NCBI GenBank assembly: GCA_949825025.1
Contig: OX463778.1
Location: 7,864,733 to 7,928,732, forward strand
DNA length: 64,000 nt
Source of the DNA: Siphlonurus alternatus
Taxonomy: Eukaryota; Arthropoda; Insecta; Ephemeroptera; Siphlonuridae
Direction: 5' to 3'
In this document: piece after piece, positions 1-58,204 of the stretch
How positions within the stretch are numbered: the first letter of the stretch is position 1
How the letters are laid out: each line of letters opens with the position of its first letter
Notes under the pieces: model-generated
The model's database searches: none
What the model saw: only the letters and a program-made list of their open reading frames with translations
Told to the model about the DNA's origin: nothing
Position numbers and translations under genes: made by a program

Positions 1-1430
1 TACCTAGCGCCAACAAAGCCATTACGTTCTCTGCTCTGGTGGCAAAATTAGGCACTATGTCGTCTGACGTTTAACAATGAAAAAGGCTTCATGGGACAGA
101 CATTATAAACAATGGTTTGTTATAACCATTGCGAGTAGAATACTTTGTCCTATTCATATTTGCATTTCCAAATTTGTCTACATATTCGTAACACGAGTAT
201 TAACATGTTTTTAAAATTTTAAGACTCAGACATGAACAAGACGACCAGAAACCTCTCACTTCCGGTAACTTCCGGTGGTAACCTAACATTTGTTGAACTG
301 TAGTCCATGAATCTTGCAGTATGTTACTCTCCGTGTTGGTTTGATGAAAATAAAACATCGGTACAAATACAGGCGAGGCATATTGACATGAAATATTTAT
401 TAGGGAATTTTGTGATGGGGAGGTTTATGTGTACATGGCCTATATAGACAATACACTTTTTGGTCTCTATAAAATGCTATACAGTATTAACTTGTATTTA
501 AGTTTTAATTGATATATATTATTGATTTTAAATGTTTTGAGTATACTGTAGATCAGTATGATTAGTTTGAAGTTTTGCTGATGTTTCTCATATTATTTAT
601 GAATGATGAAATCGATAAAAATTTGTCAATGAAATGCCATATAGATATTATATGTATAATAATATAATCATACATTTTTCCCCCTGCTAAGGCATTGTTA
701 TAATGTATTAACGATTGACCTTATCAGTCAAAGGAAATTTCTGTCAGACGGAATCGAATAATTTTTTTTAGAAAAAATCAATTCGCTTATGGTTTGAGCA
801 GATTCAAGGGGGCGGTTTAATAGATTTATTCAGTTCTTTAGGCTACAAATAGCAAAGAACAAGTCATATACAGTCATAATACATCACAACAAAAATACAC
901 AAAACAACAACAATAACAACAAACATAAAGTAAATACAATAACTAGATAGCCAAGTAACACATTACTTTTTTTGTAAAAACTCTTTAACGCTATAAAACA
1001 AATTCATCATAAGATATTTAAATAATTCTTTTTTAAAAGATGCAAATGATCCAGAATTTTTTATATATAATCAGGTAAACCATTTCCTCACTAGCTCCAT
1101 TTCCGGTTTCGGTCCATGAGGCGAATGTTAAACTTCTACCTCAGTTTTCTCAAAACTGATATAAGACTGATCCAAAAAAGAAAGAGATTTTATTTATTAC
1201 AAATTTTCTTACAATATCGAGGTGTGAACTATACTGTGACGTCAGAGACATATCCAGTTATTAACACCGTATATATAAAATCCATGATACAAAACTATAA
1301 CGTCACAGTATGATTCACGCTAGGTCTTCGATCCATATAGACAATAAGTATTTACAGATTGCTCATTAATTAAATGTAAAGCTGCAGGACCTATAATATA
1401 TCTATAATATCATAATTATATATTTGCGTT
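1..1430. other. Upstream intron/intergenic, nothing definite
   Basis: AT-rich. Contains cttccggtaacttccggtgg near 253 (end sequence of a dispersed element) and otherwise no exon, RNA gene or clear repeat. The missing 5' FERM exon was searched for by motif (CxVRLLDDSE-like) and not found. Confidence 0.5.
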
Positions 1431-1499
1431 ACATTACTTTCAATTACCCTCCTATTGCTCCATTATTTGTGGAGGGTGCAGAGGTTTGATGATTTTTGC

Positions 1500-1835
1500 G
1501 TCATTGCAGTCGCACAACAGAATTTAGAATGCATATACGGGAATTTCATGTTTACATTTTGGGTAGCACGGAGATGCCTGAAGCCGCCCTAAGATCTTCA
1601 GGGTGTTATAGGCAGAAAAACCTAAAATCCTATGCTGTGCAGGTTAACGAATCTTACAACATTTATTTTTTAATAATAGTTTTGGTCGCCAAATATTTTT
1701 TTTTTCACATTATTTGTTCTTCTTGACTCAATTTATGAAAGAAAAATTCTACAAAAAATGATGCGAATCGTCATGAGAAATTAATTTCGAGAACAACTTT
1801 AGCACTTATCTGATATGCCGCTGACAATGTTTTGC
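1500..1835. repeat. Dispersed repeat R2, copy 1
   Basis: gggtagcacggagatgcctg, agatcttcagggtgttatag, cctaaaatcctatgctgtgc, tttggtcgccaaatatttt, then aaattaatttcgagaac and gccgctgacaatg. Inverted copy at 24915-25235. The parallel open frames give similar peptides (PEAALRSSGC / SEAARRSSGC), but with indels and no start or family match. Confidence 0.55.
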
Positions 1836-1861
1836 CTGCACAATACCCTCTGATTGCTCCA

Positions 1862-1931
1862 TTATGGTGATGAGGTGTGACGATTTTTCTCGTTGTTTCC
1901 ATTATGGTGAGGTGTGACGATTTTTCTCGAT
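1862..1931 (+). repeat. Tandem duplication before exon A
   Basis: ttatggtgatgaggtgtgac gatttttctcg is followed about 36 bp later by ttatggtgaggtgtgacgat ttttctcg. The second unit ends a few bases before the exon A acceptor. Confidence 0.7.
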
Positions 1932-1938
1932 GTTTCAG

Positions 1939-49353
<47,415 letters not shown>

Positions 49354-50098
49354 AAATAACATACACCTATTATAAAATAGTGCCTAGTGAAACAAGTGAT
49401 GGAAAAAAAAATATTTAAAAACAAAAATATATATTATGTATATAATTTTAAGGGCATAATTTAAGGTGTGGTCATAAAAAAAAAGTAACAATATTTTTTT
49501 CTTATTCAGAAAAAAAAAAAGCTTCAGTTTTTTCTACTACTCTGTAGCAGCGTTTTTGCCTTTTTTCCCACTTGTAAACAAAAATGCTCAGTCCTGCACC
49601 CTTCCTCTTGTATAAAAAAATATTGTTAATAACGGTCACTTGACTTATATAAAACATGCACTCTCCACAAAAATCTCTCTGAGCAAATGGTTTGCTATAT
49701 GATCATACTTGTACCTGATGGAGGTATGTTTGACTTCAGCAGTAGAATATAAAAAAAAATATATTAATATAGAAATAATGATCAGGTATTTTAGTAGTAA
49801 CTTAATTATAGTCTAGTCTAGATTGGGCAGTCTTTAAAAATAAAAAAGCAAAGCACTCATTTTGAGTTGCTAGTAAAAGTAGGTTAATAAGAATCTCTTC
49901 TGTCTGTGGGTTGGAAACTTTAGCTGGGTCATGTGTTTGTACGGATTGTCACATATCCCAATTATTTTGTGCTGTGAAAAATAAGGGAGATAAAAAAAAA
50001 GCCAAAAATCAATGCTTTGACAGCAAAAATGTCAAACTTAAAAAAAAAAAAAAAATCTATTTTATACAAAAAAAAAATAATAATAATAAATAAAAATA
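49354..50098 (+). other. FRMD3/5-like 3' UTR and downstream A/T-rich sequence
   Basis: A/T-rich sequence with no frame. A candidate poly(A) signal AATAAA is at 49839-49844 in the gene's direction; several more A-rich candidates lie near 50080. The true cleavage site is not determined. Confidence 0.45.
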
Positions 50099-50484
50099 TA
50101 TAAGGGTAAGGTAAAGCGCCTAATGCTAAAAAAAAAAAAAAATCCTCACATGAAAATTACGAAAAAAAAATTAAAATTTTCTCCTCTACATCCCCAATCA
50201 GTAGCTTAAGTATCAGGTATACAAATTCAAGCTAGTTTTTAAGTTTCGAATTTTTGAAGTTGACTAATTTAACCTGAAATGGAAGTTCCATTTCTCCATG
50301 TTAAGGTAGTCAACTTTAAAAATTCATAACTAAAAAACTAGCTCGAATTTGTACACCTGATATTTTAGCTACTGATAGGGGATGTAGAGGAGAATATTTT
50401 AATTTTTTTGTAATAATTTTCATTTGTGGTATTTTTTGTTGTTGTTTTTTTTCTTAAATATTGAGAGTGTTACCTTACCCTTAA
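50099..50484. mobile_element. Pal-B MITE downstream of the FERM gene
   Basis: agggtaaggtaaagcgccta ... cctcacatgaaaattacga, centre gaaatggaagttccatttct, right end gagagtgttaccttaccct followed by TTAA at 50481-50484. The left TTAA has decayed to ATAA. Confidence 0.75.
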
Positions 50485-51330
50485 TTATGGGGTAGTGATA
50501 AAAAAATATATTATAAAAAAAAAATGTGTGCAAAGGATGAGTAGTGTTTGACGGTGTGTAGTTAGACTTCTGTAAAATTATGGTTAACTCTAATTATTAT
50601 TATCAGATTGATAAAAAAAAAAAAGCTCTTTAACATACCTTCTAAATCATATAAAAAAACAGAGAAAATTATATGGTAATTATTCCATGACTTTTTATAT
50701 TATATTTTAATTTTTAACAATTTTATATATTTATTAACTATGAGCTAACTTGCAAAACATTAAATCAAATCTCTCTTTCAGCCTTTTTCTAATTAAAAAA
50801 TTTAATAATTATATAAAAAAAATGGACCATAAAAGGCTATTAGACATTCCATTAGTATTTCTTAGAAGTGAGATACAGAAAGCAATACTCAATCCAATCA
50901 ATTCTCAAACAAATTGTTAATGTAGTTGATTGCTAAAAAATAAATAAAGCTTTAACTTAAAATTGCTATCTTTAATAATCCTAGCAAACTGGTAGAGTTC
51001 TTGGTTCTTGCAGGGAGGGGAAAAAAAAAAAAAAAAAAAAAAAAAAGGTTAAAAGCTTTTAAATCTTCAAAACTTTCATGCAGAACATTGTTTTTGATAT
51101 TTTTGTATTTAATAAAAATCAAGTACTAGTAATAATAATAAATAAAAAAAAAAATGTTATTCAGTGCTTTGCTTTAAACATTGTCAATTACCTCTCTCAA
51201 ACAGCAATATATGAGCCATTTGAATGGCAATTAAAAAAAAATGTACTAAGGTGCTTATTCAGCTTCATAATTTTGGCATTAATGTGAAATAAAAAATTTA
51301 TCCACAATTTTGCAGCTTACAAATAGAATT

Positions 51331-51336
51331 TTTATT
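51331..51336 (-). other. LSM6: LSM6 poly(A) signal
   Basis: AATAAA on the minus strand, 22 nt past the stop codon. This would give a very short 3' UTR. No competing signal is closer. Confidence 0.6.
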
Positions 51337-51358
51337 ACATTACAAACGGAAGTACCTC

Positions 51359-51507
51359 CTAAACCCTCCTCTTCTGAGTGCTGATGTAGAGAACATTGTT
51401 TCCTCGGATGAAAGCATCGCCATACTTGTTCTTCAGTTGACCGTTGACGTACTCTTCTGTTTGCTCCAGGGCAATGTTCAAGTAGCCATCCAGACAGGCC
51501 AGCACTC
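51359..51507 (-). CDS. LSM6: LSM6 exon 2
   Basis: Begins GA of the split Gly codon after tttacag, then 48 codons ending TQKRRV and TAG (51361-51359). Contains the IRGNNV RNA-contact motif of Sm2. The longest open frame here on the same strand is a different, meaningless frame. Confidence 0.97.
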
Positions 51508-54049
51508 CTGTAAACAAAATCCTTGTTAATAACAAGCAAGGGCAGCAATTTTCATTGTTAACCTTTAACTACGACCAGGCTCAGTTTCGAGAGCAATGAT
51601 ATTTTATTTTTCCCTGAGAATTGGGACGAAAAAAAAAGTCATAGAAGAATCTTCTTCAAATTAACTAGGTAGATTTACAATAGTCTTCTTATAAGCCCTG
51701 GTTGGTTGGTTGGTTGGTTGGTTACCAATGGCGAAACTTGTTTTTCAACATTGTTCACAGTGCTCTCTGGGGCTCCTAATACCCAGTCTGCACGCCAGAC
51801 AGTTAAGTACCGTTTCTTAGCGGGGCACGTATGTTGTTTGCACAACATTCCGCGGTCTTAATCACCCCAGCGGAGTATAGATAGCCGTAAGCTACCTTCC
51901 TCCTACCAACTCTTTCATCTAGTAGCCAAGCACACCCATTGCAAGTCGCGAAAAGTCTGTCGTATTCGGGATTTGAACCGGGGACCTCTCGGACGAGAGC
52001 CAAGTGTACTAACCACTACACCAAAGAGCAGGTAGTGGATGTAGAGTGGTAGTAAGCCCTGATTTTCTTCAAAAAATTTAACCTCTGGATTATGAACTTA
52101 TGCTCATCAATTTTGGCCAAAGAATAGCAAGTCTTGGTGACAGAGGCATGTACGGGTACTTGGCATGTCCTCTGCCAAATTTGATGACCATATAATTCAT
52201 AGTTCAGTGATTAAAAAATTCTGAAGAAAATCAGGCCTTATAAGAAGAAACTTTAACAATTCTGAGGTTAAGCCTGAAGAAATTAAATTTTAAAGGGATT
52301 GATTGATGTGGAGTGAAAACACCTCTAATGTAATTGGGACCTTTTGGGTGATCTTTCTTATGTAGAAGACTTAAATTAATTGTACTGCATTCTTTATTTT
52401 TAGGTAACATTTTCTTTTAATGTGCTGTTTAAAGATTTAAATATAGTTCTAGATACAAAATCCTAAATGGACAGATAAGCGCTACTCAGAAATAAATCTA
52501 GATAATAAGTGGTTGATGGACTGAAATTTCCAGTTGAAGACTTGAAATCTCCTACTGTATGAGCAAGAGAGGAGCAGATATGCTTGCATTGCCATTGTTG
52601 TTTTGGCCAGCCAAATATTACCAAAATTAACTTCGCTTGCAGAAGTAGCTCTTAGAAAAGTTAAATTTCAATAGCAGCCCAAAGGGCCAATTTTAAAACT
52701 CAATTTCCTAATCACCATTTAATTTTACAAAGCAATGCATCCTAATTTTGGGAGTGTTTACAACAGAACAGACTTAGTATAAAGCATGTCGCATACATGC
52801 ACTTGCTGGGTTCAAATTGGGGCAGTCCTGGAGCTTCTCTGTTCTCCGATTGGAGCTAGTGACACAAACTGTTACAGAAAAAGAACTGCAGCAGCTGGTG
52901 ACTAGTGCCACAACACCATTGCGGTACCAATATTTTGAACTAGAGCGCTGTATTGGGCCTACCGATTGGATGTGACAAGCTTTAAACTGATCTAGTCCGC
53001 TTTGGTTTATATACTTGCTAAACTGTGCCTTATGGCCCATAAGGCACAGTTTAGCAAGTATATAAAACAAAGCGGCCTTTATGTTAATTGTAAGAACCTA
53101 ATTGGAACAGTTTACAGCAGAATATGAAATACGAGAATATTGCAGTTTTAATCATCAACAAACATCTAAAAAAACAGCCAATTCCTAACTAATGGTGTAC
53201 AAAGAGCTTATTAAATCTAAGGCTCATTGTCAGCTCTGACAAGGAGGTATGCTAAAAAAGGGAAGGAAGAATGACATAAACAGGTTCATATAATTATTGC
53301 AATGACTTATCGAGAAGTGGCATACGATGGTACATGCCTCGCACTTGGTCAAGGGTGGCAAAAAGATAAGCTTTTTAAAAGCTTCATAAAAAAAAAAAAA
53401 AAGTTTCTTCTAAAGGTCCTTTCACATACACTGTAGTCCGATTTTTTTGCAGAAACATGCTGCAACAAATGTACCGCCGTAAGAAAATAAAGGTGAGCTT
53501 GATTCTTTTGAAAAAGTATTACGGCGTTACAGCGTGATTGTGAGAGTTTATGAATGAGAATATAATATAATATAATATAACAAGTGTATCATACAATTGA
53601 CAGAACTGCTCTCAGCGTTCAAAAGACAGCTTCTTATTTTTACACACGATAACTCCAAGTATCAAGTACCGTTTAATATTTCACGCTTTGTTTGGCAGTA
53701 GGTTTGCTTTATGATATGATCAATAGATTGATATGATCTTTCATGGATCGAATGACGAGAAGTGCCTCAAAAGTGGGGTGGCCGGTAACTTCAAGTGGCT
53801 GGTAAATAGTACAACATTTACCATATGATATGAACGAATTAGTCTAGGCATACATGTACATATTATGCATATAAAAATGCACTAGATAATGATCTATCTT
53901 CTAATATTTTTATATGTACAGGGACGGTAGATGACCCCTCTAGACCTCTGACAACTCTGGTTTAAATTACGTACAGCATAATGTGTGCATTGAATATGCA
54001 TTGGTCTAAAGTATGTACTGTGTATATATGACAAATATATACATATATA

Positions 54050-54146
<97 letters not shown>

Positions 54147-55716
54147 TATGATATGTGTGTATATTTACAAAGGGGGTTCTAAGTGTGAGCCTAAAAATTA
54201 TAGACCCATCAGTTTGACATCAGTTGTGTCCAAGGTGTTAGAGAAGGTTGTTGTTAAATTTGTGGTGGGTGATCTGGAGAGATTGAAATTCTTTGGTGAT
54301 CACCAGCATGGTTTTCGTAAGCATTTCTCTTGCGAGACTCAATTGGCAGGTTTTGTTCAGGAGTTGGCTGATGCTTTGGACAGTGGAGGTGAGATTCATG
54401 CTGTTTTTCTTGATTTTGAGAAGGCTTTTGATAAGGTGCCTCATGGGAAATTAATTGAGAAGGTGAGGCGGTGTTTGGTGGATGAAAGGTTGGTGTCCTT
54501 GATTGAGGATTTCTTAAGAGATAGGGTGCAGAGAGTTAGAGTGGGGGAGGCATGCTCGGAGTATATTGCTGTTTCCTCGGGAGTTCCGCAGGGTAGTGTC
54601 TTGGGTCCATTGTTGTTTTTGATTTTTATTGAAGATTTGTCTGATGGAGTGAGGTCAAAGATGAGGTTGTTTGCAGATGATAGTGTTGTTTATAGGAAAA
54701 TAGAAAGTGAGGGTGATGTGGTTCGTCTGCAAGAGGATCTTAATACTGTGTGTCGGTGGGTTATTGATAATGATATGAGGTTGAATGTCGCTAAGTGCTG
54801 TGTAGTTGTGTTTAGTAGGAAAAGGCGCAAGAGAGATGTGCAGTATTTACTTCATGATGAGTTATTAAAGCAGGATGAAAAGTATAAATATTTGGGTGTA
54901 GTCATTCATAGTAAATTAATGTGGAATGAGCATATTAAATATGTTACATCGAAGGGAAGGAGGTGTTTGGAGTTTGTCATGAGAAATCTTAAGGGTACCA
55001 GTAGGGTAGTTAAAGATAATGCGTACAGAGCTCTGGTGAGACCAGTGCTTGAATATGGTTGCTGTGTTTGGGACCCATATAGATGTGTGGGGGTGAAGGA
55101 GTTGGAGAAGGTTCAGCGGAGAGCAGCTAGAAGGGTTACAGGTCGTGTGGGAAGGTTCCAATTTGTGGGTGATGGTGCTGATGTTAGAAAGGAGTATGTT
55201 AGTGTGTCTGCTTTAATTGAGAATTTGGGGTGGGAGTCGTTGGAGTTAAGAAGGAAAAATTGTAGACTTGGTGTTATGTATAAGATAACAAGAAATTGTG
55301 AGGGGTGGGAAGAGTTGAGTGGTCGTGTGATGAGAGCAGGTTATATTGGAAGAAATGATCATGGATGGAAGTTGGAGTATGTTAGATGTAGAAGTGATGT
55401 GGGAAAGTTTTCTTTTTTAAATAGGACGGTGAGGGAGTGGAATGCGTTGACAGCAGATGTTGCTGAGGCGGAGAGTTTTGATTTGTTTAAGAAATCTCTG
55501 AGAGTTGGTGAACATTCGCGGGCCACCGTGGCATTGCCACATTTGCCGCGTTAATATTATTATTATTTATTATTATGATACAGTTAATATAATCTATGCA
55601 TTTAACAATAAAATATCACACTTGCCTCGGTAATCCACGCCGCTGTTGAGTTTGACAACAACGGGCCGACCATGAATCTGTTGGATGAACTGAGCCAATG
55701 CCTCCTTTCTGTTCAT
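51359..55716 (-). CDS. LSM6: LSM6, U6 snRNA-associated Sm-like protein (two exons)
   Basis: Complement of join 51359-51507 and 55626-55716; 79 residues, against 80 in the human protein. Exon 1 encodes MNRKEALAQFIQQIHGRPVV then VKLNSGVDYR; exon 2 encodes VLACLDGYLNIALEQTEEYV, NGQLKNKYGDAFIRGNNV and LYISTQKRRV. This is a single Sm fold: the Sm1 motif spans the exon junction and the Sm2 motif is IRGNNVLYIS. LSM6 is a subunit of the heptameric LSM1-7 ring (cytoplasmic decapping) and the LSM2-8 ring (nuclear, binds the U6 3' end). The ATG has A at -3; a ttttcag six bases upstream could be an acceptor for a 5' UTR intron. A Gly codon is split G|GA across a 4,118-nt intron with a GC donor, which hosts a LINE fragment, a SINE and a MITE. 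Family assignment is near certain. Confidence 0.97.
51640..52285. mobile_element. Palindromic MITE interrupted by SINE-3
   Basis: The arms read cttcttataagccctgattt (split by the SINE) and, inverted near 52215-52250, aaatcaggccttataagaag. They continue inward through ggattatgaactta and tataattcatag. Restoring the palindrome mentally requires removing the SINE and one TAAGCCCTG copy. Confidence 0.65.
51701..52031 (-). mobile_element. tRNA-derived SINE (SINE-3), tRNA-Glu(CUC)-like head, (AACC)n tail
   Basis: On the minus strand it opens with tgctctttggtgtagtggtt, then agtacacttgg, anticodon loop ctctcgt (CUC) and ggttcaaatccc (B box). An unrelated body follows and it closes with (AACC)n, seen as ggttggttggtt on the + strand at 51701-51724. 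It is flanked by a 9-bp direct repeat TAAGCCCTG (51692-51700 and just after 52040). Acceptor and T-stem pairing are degenerate, so it is a SINE and not a tRNA gene. It sits inside a palindromic MITE. Confidence 0.8.
53001..53070. repeat. Near-perfect hairpin in the LSM6 intron
   Basis: ggtttatatacttgctaaac, tgtgccttatggcc and then its inverse ggcccataaggcacagttta gcaagtatataaaac, with almost no loop. The arms are about 34 bp. Probably the tips of a small palindromic MITE. Confidence 0.7.
54042..54139. repeat. (TA)n microsatellite at the LINE 5' truncation
   Basis: About 98 bp of alternating TA just upstream of the LINE fragment. Confidence 0.95.
54169..55554 (+). mobile_element. 5'-truncated non-LTR retrotransposon, reverse transcriptase ORF (CR1/Jockey-like)
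   Basis: An uninterrupted frame of about 460 codons with LINE reverse-transcriptase blocks in order: NYRPISLTS, QHGFRKHFSCETQL, VFLDFEKAFDKVPHGKL (catalytic Asp near 54412), SSGVPQGSVLGPLLF, RLFADDSVVY (FADD at 54670-54681), LNVAKCCVVVFSR and KYLGVVIHSKL. The C-terminal segment ends with EWNALTADVAEAESFDLFKK, a pattern seen in CR1/L2/Jockey elements. The endonuclease and ORF1 are absent. The element begins abruptly after a (TA)n tract, so the TA-coded peptide in front of it is not part of the protein. It runs opposite to LSM6, inside its intron. The 3' end has a TTA/ATT microsatellite tail. It cannot move by itself but is free of stops or frameshifts from block 1 on, so it is probably young. 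Confidence 0.9.
55555..55578 (+). repeat. LINE 3' tail, (ATT)n
   Basis: tattattattatttattatt-type microsatellite directly after the LINE stop codon. The same tail, as (TAA)n on the + strand, borders the reverse-oriented fragment at 44995-45141, so it is part of the element. Confidence 0.7.
55620..55625 (-). other. LSM6: GC splice donor of the LSM6 intron
   Basis: The exon-intron boundary reads CCGAG|GCAAGTG on the minus strand. A GT donor that preserves the G|GA Gly codon is not available, so the intron is GC-AG. The rest of the site is an ideal U1 match (AG|GCAAGT), as is usual for GC donors. Confidence 0.85.
55626..55716 (-). CDS. LSM6: LSM6 exon 1
   Basis: Ninety-one nt: 30 codons from ATG (55716-55714) plus one base. 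Reads MNRKEALAQFIQQIHGRPVV and ends KLNSGVDYR, followed by the donor GCAAGT at 55625-55620. Confidence 0.96.
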
Positions 55717-56004
55717 TTTTTACTGAAAATTTTAACAAAAAATTAATAAGTTAATCACTGCTTTTCACTAACATAAATACAATACCTCTATTTGTCGTCA
55801 ATTTATAGAAATAAAGAAATTTTCAGTGACGCTACTTTTACTTTTTAAAATGATTTGACAGCTGTTTACATCCAGTGTTACCAACAAAAGTGAAAATTTA
55901 TCACCATTTATCAAACTGAAAATAAGATTTTATTATTAATTTTTATCCAATTATGTAAACACATTAAGTACAAAATAAAACAGAAGTTTAAAAGGAACTG
56001 TCTG

Positions 56005-56130
56005 GGTCTACGCCGGTCGTAGACGCATTAAATCTACGCCGGAACTTTTTCAATGTTCAAAACATCCGTGACGTCACCCGACGTAGCTCTATTAAACCTA
56101 CGTCGGTTGTATAAAACATATGATTCATAA
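56005..56130. promoter_or_regulatory. Possible LSM6 upstream regulatory cluster (CTACGYCGG repeats, TGACGTCA)
   Basis: About 300-400 bp upstream of the LSM6 start, CTACGCCGG occurs twice and CTACGTCGG once, with an inverted CGACGTAG between them and a palindromic CRE-like TGACGTCA. This is unusually CpG-rich for its surroundings. A core promoter role is inference; it could also be a small repeat. Confidence 0.3.
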
Positions 56131-56604
56131 CGTCACTAATATAACAAATGCAATAAACGGAGCTAATTGTTCAAATTTTTTACTCCACTATGACTTGTAC
56201 GTGTAATTATATTATAATTGATTGTAATAAACGGTATTATGCAGAGTCTGTAGTAATTTTTATATTTATTAATTGTAAATATATTATATTTATATAGTGC
56301 ATATATATATAATATCATAATTAAATTATTAAAATATATTATTAAAAATTCGCAACTGTAAAATTAATTCTGTATATAAATAATTATATATATATATATA
56401 TATATATTATAATATATACTATATAATATTATATATATAATATAATATATATTATATAATCATATACTAAATTAATTTAACTAAAAGGCAGATAGTGCAA
56501 TTAAGTGACGACGAAGGTATAAAAAAAAAAACTTTCCGGCAAAACTGGCATAAGAAATAAAAGCGTACGTGAATTGAGTGAAATATATTATATAATTATA
56601 TATT
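56131..56604. other. AT-rich sequence upstream of LSM6, nothing recognised
   Basis: Dense TATA/ATTA runs near 56280-56465 and no frame. A similar AT motif run occurs near 63530-63720, next to element T3. Confidence 0.5.
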
Positions 56605-57029
56605 AATGGGAAGCTGTGACCTTGACGTCATCGCGACCTTTGTCCTAACATTATACTTTTACAATTAAGAACAGATTGGGCGCACTACACGTAAGATATC
56701 CTATTATATTTATACGCAGCAATTTTTCGATCGCGGTATTGTTAATTAATTCATTACACAAGTTCTGTTTCCGAATTGAAAATCACGTATTGTCAATAAC
56801 CTTTTACATTTGCCACTATTAAAATATTATTTGCAACCCCACAGACCCCAGCTCAGTTTAAGTAAAAAGAAACTCTAAAAAAAAATCGCGGTACTTGTAT
56901 TAATTCTGATTTTGGAGCGGAAAATTTGCGCAATATATGCCCATGGTGTCAAAATCTGCTGATCTTCAACATACGAATATCTTCCAGTAAAAATATGGCG
57001 ACCAAATTGGCAGGTCAAAGATTCCCATT
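56605..57029. mobile_element. DNA-transposon-like repeat T1, copy 2 (opposite orientation)
   Basis: AATGGGAAGCTGTGACCTTG ... aggtcaaagATTCCCATT. Internal landmarks (ttgcaaccccacagacccca, gattttggagcggaaaattt) match copy 1 reversed. Abuts the Pal-F half copy. Confidence 0.65.
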
Positions 57030-57346
57030 GAAATATTCCTTATGGGCAATTAAAACCCACAAAAATTCCAATTTTTTTTCCAGGAAAATGGTCCGTAAAA
57101 AAATATTTGAAAATGCATTGAAGAATTCATTATATTTTATATTATAGCTAGATAGGAACTTTTTGGACCAATTAATTAATAAGTTTCGAGTAAAAAGCTG
57201 TTTTCTGTTCCATGTAAGACTACATGTTAAAAATTTAAAAGACCTCCAAAACACCAACTTTGGGAATTTTTTTGGTGAAGAATTTTTTATCGGAAGAAAA
57301 TAAAATGTTAAAAAAATGCAATCGCTCGATCGTCACTCTACTTTAA
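57030..57346. mobile_element. Pal-F MITE, right half
   Basis: From the centre (ccttatgggcaatt, ggtccgtaaaa) to the right end cgtcactctact TTAA at 57346. Its left half is missing where element T1 (56605-57029) ends. Confidence 0.65.
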
Positions 57347-58204
57347 TAAATATATAATAAACTGCATGGCCTGCATGACGTACATACGTACTTCATTACT
57401 TCGATTATTTGGTACGTCTATAAATTAATTCATGTATTTTTCGAGTACTAAGCTTATAGCTCCAAAAATGTACTATATAGCTAACCTTCTAAAAGCAACA
57501 TCGAATATTATATACCATTTCACGTCATATTAGTGGCCACCTACACCACCAAATATTAAAGTTCTTTGATTTTAATAAAATTAAATCGCAGAGGACATGT
57601 TCGTATAATGAACCTAAAAAAATGGTTTTTGTATTTTTCAAAAATATTCAAAATTGAGGGACAATGGGCAAATATGAAATAGCGTCAGAATGCAAATGTA
57701 GCATACGGCGGCTCCAGTAACTCGGAAAATATTATGCATAAATTAAATTTGATTTTTTCTATGGATGCACAACCATATTATATGTGTCTACAACATCCTG
57801 CTTTCAGATTTTCTCTATGGGTTTTAGTTTTTTTGTTATACCGGTTCCCGTAAGCCAAGTATGACGTTTTTGAAGCATTTGCTTTCCGCAGCCCAAATAT
57901 AGGCTAAATTTTTTTTAAATAAAAAATTGATTCTATATAGCTCCTAAACATCTCTTCTTACCATAAAACTCCTAAAAATATTTTTTTTTCTCAACTATAT
58001 AATGGCACAGTAAACGAGAAAGGGTACAATACTACAATTCGTTAAGGTACCTATATACTTTGCGGGCCAAAAAAGTCAATGTCATTCAAACTTTAGGAGA
58101 ATTTTAATGACACAACTGGAATCCTCGATCGTATCTTAATTAGTAAGAATCAAAAATAATCTCGATGTACCTCTCGAGTATTTCCTTGCAAAAGCTACTG
58201 GGGG

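Noticed and set aside
51279..51548. 89-codon minus-strand frame beginning MLPLLVINKD
   Set aside because: Wrong frame of LSM6 exon 2. The correct frame gives the canonical LSM6 sequence and joins exon 1.
51950..52031. Functional tRNA-Glu gene
   Set aside because: Acceptor and T-stem pairing fail, and it is continuous with a SINE body, a tetramer tail and a target duplication.
54013..54168. N-terminal YIYIYI extension of the reverse-transcriptase frame
   Set aside because: Translation of a (TA)n tract upstream of the truncation point; not part of any LINE protein.
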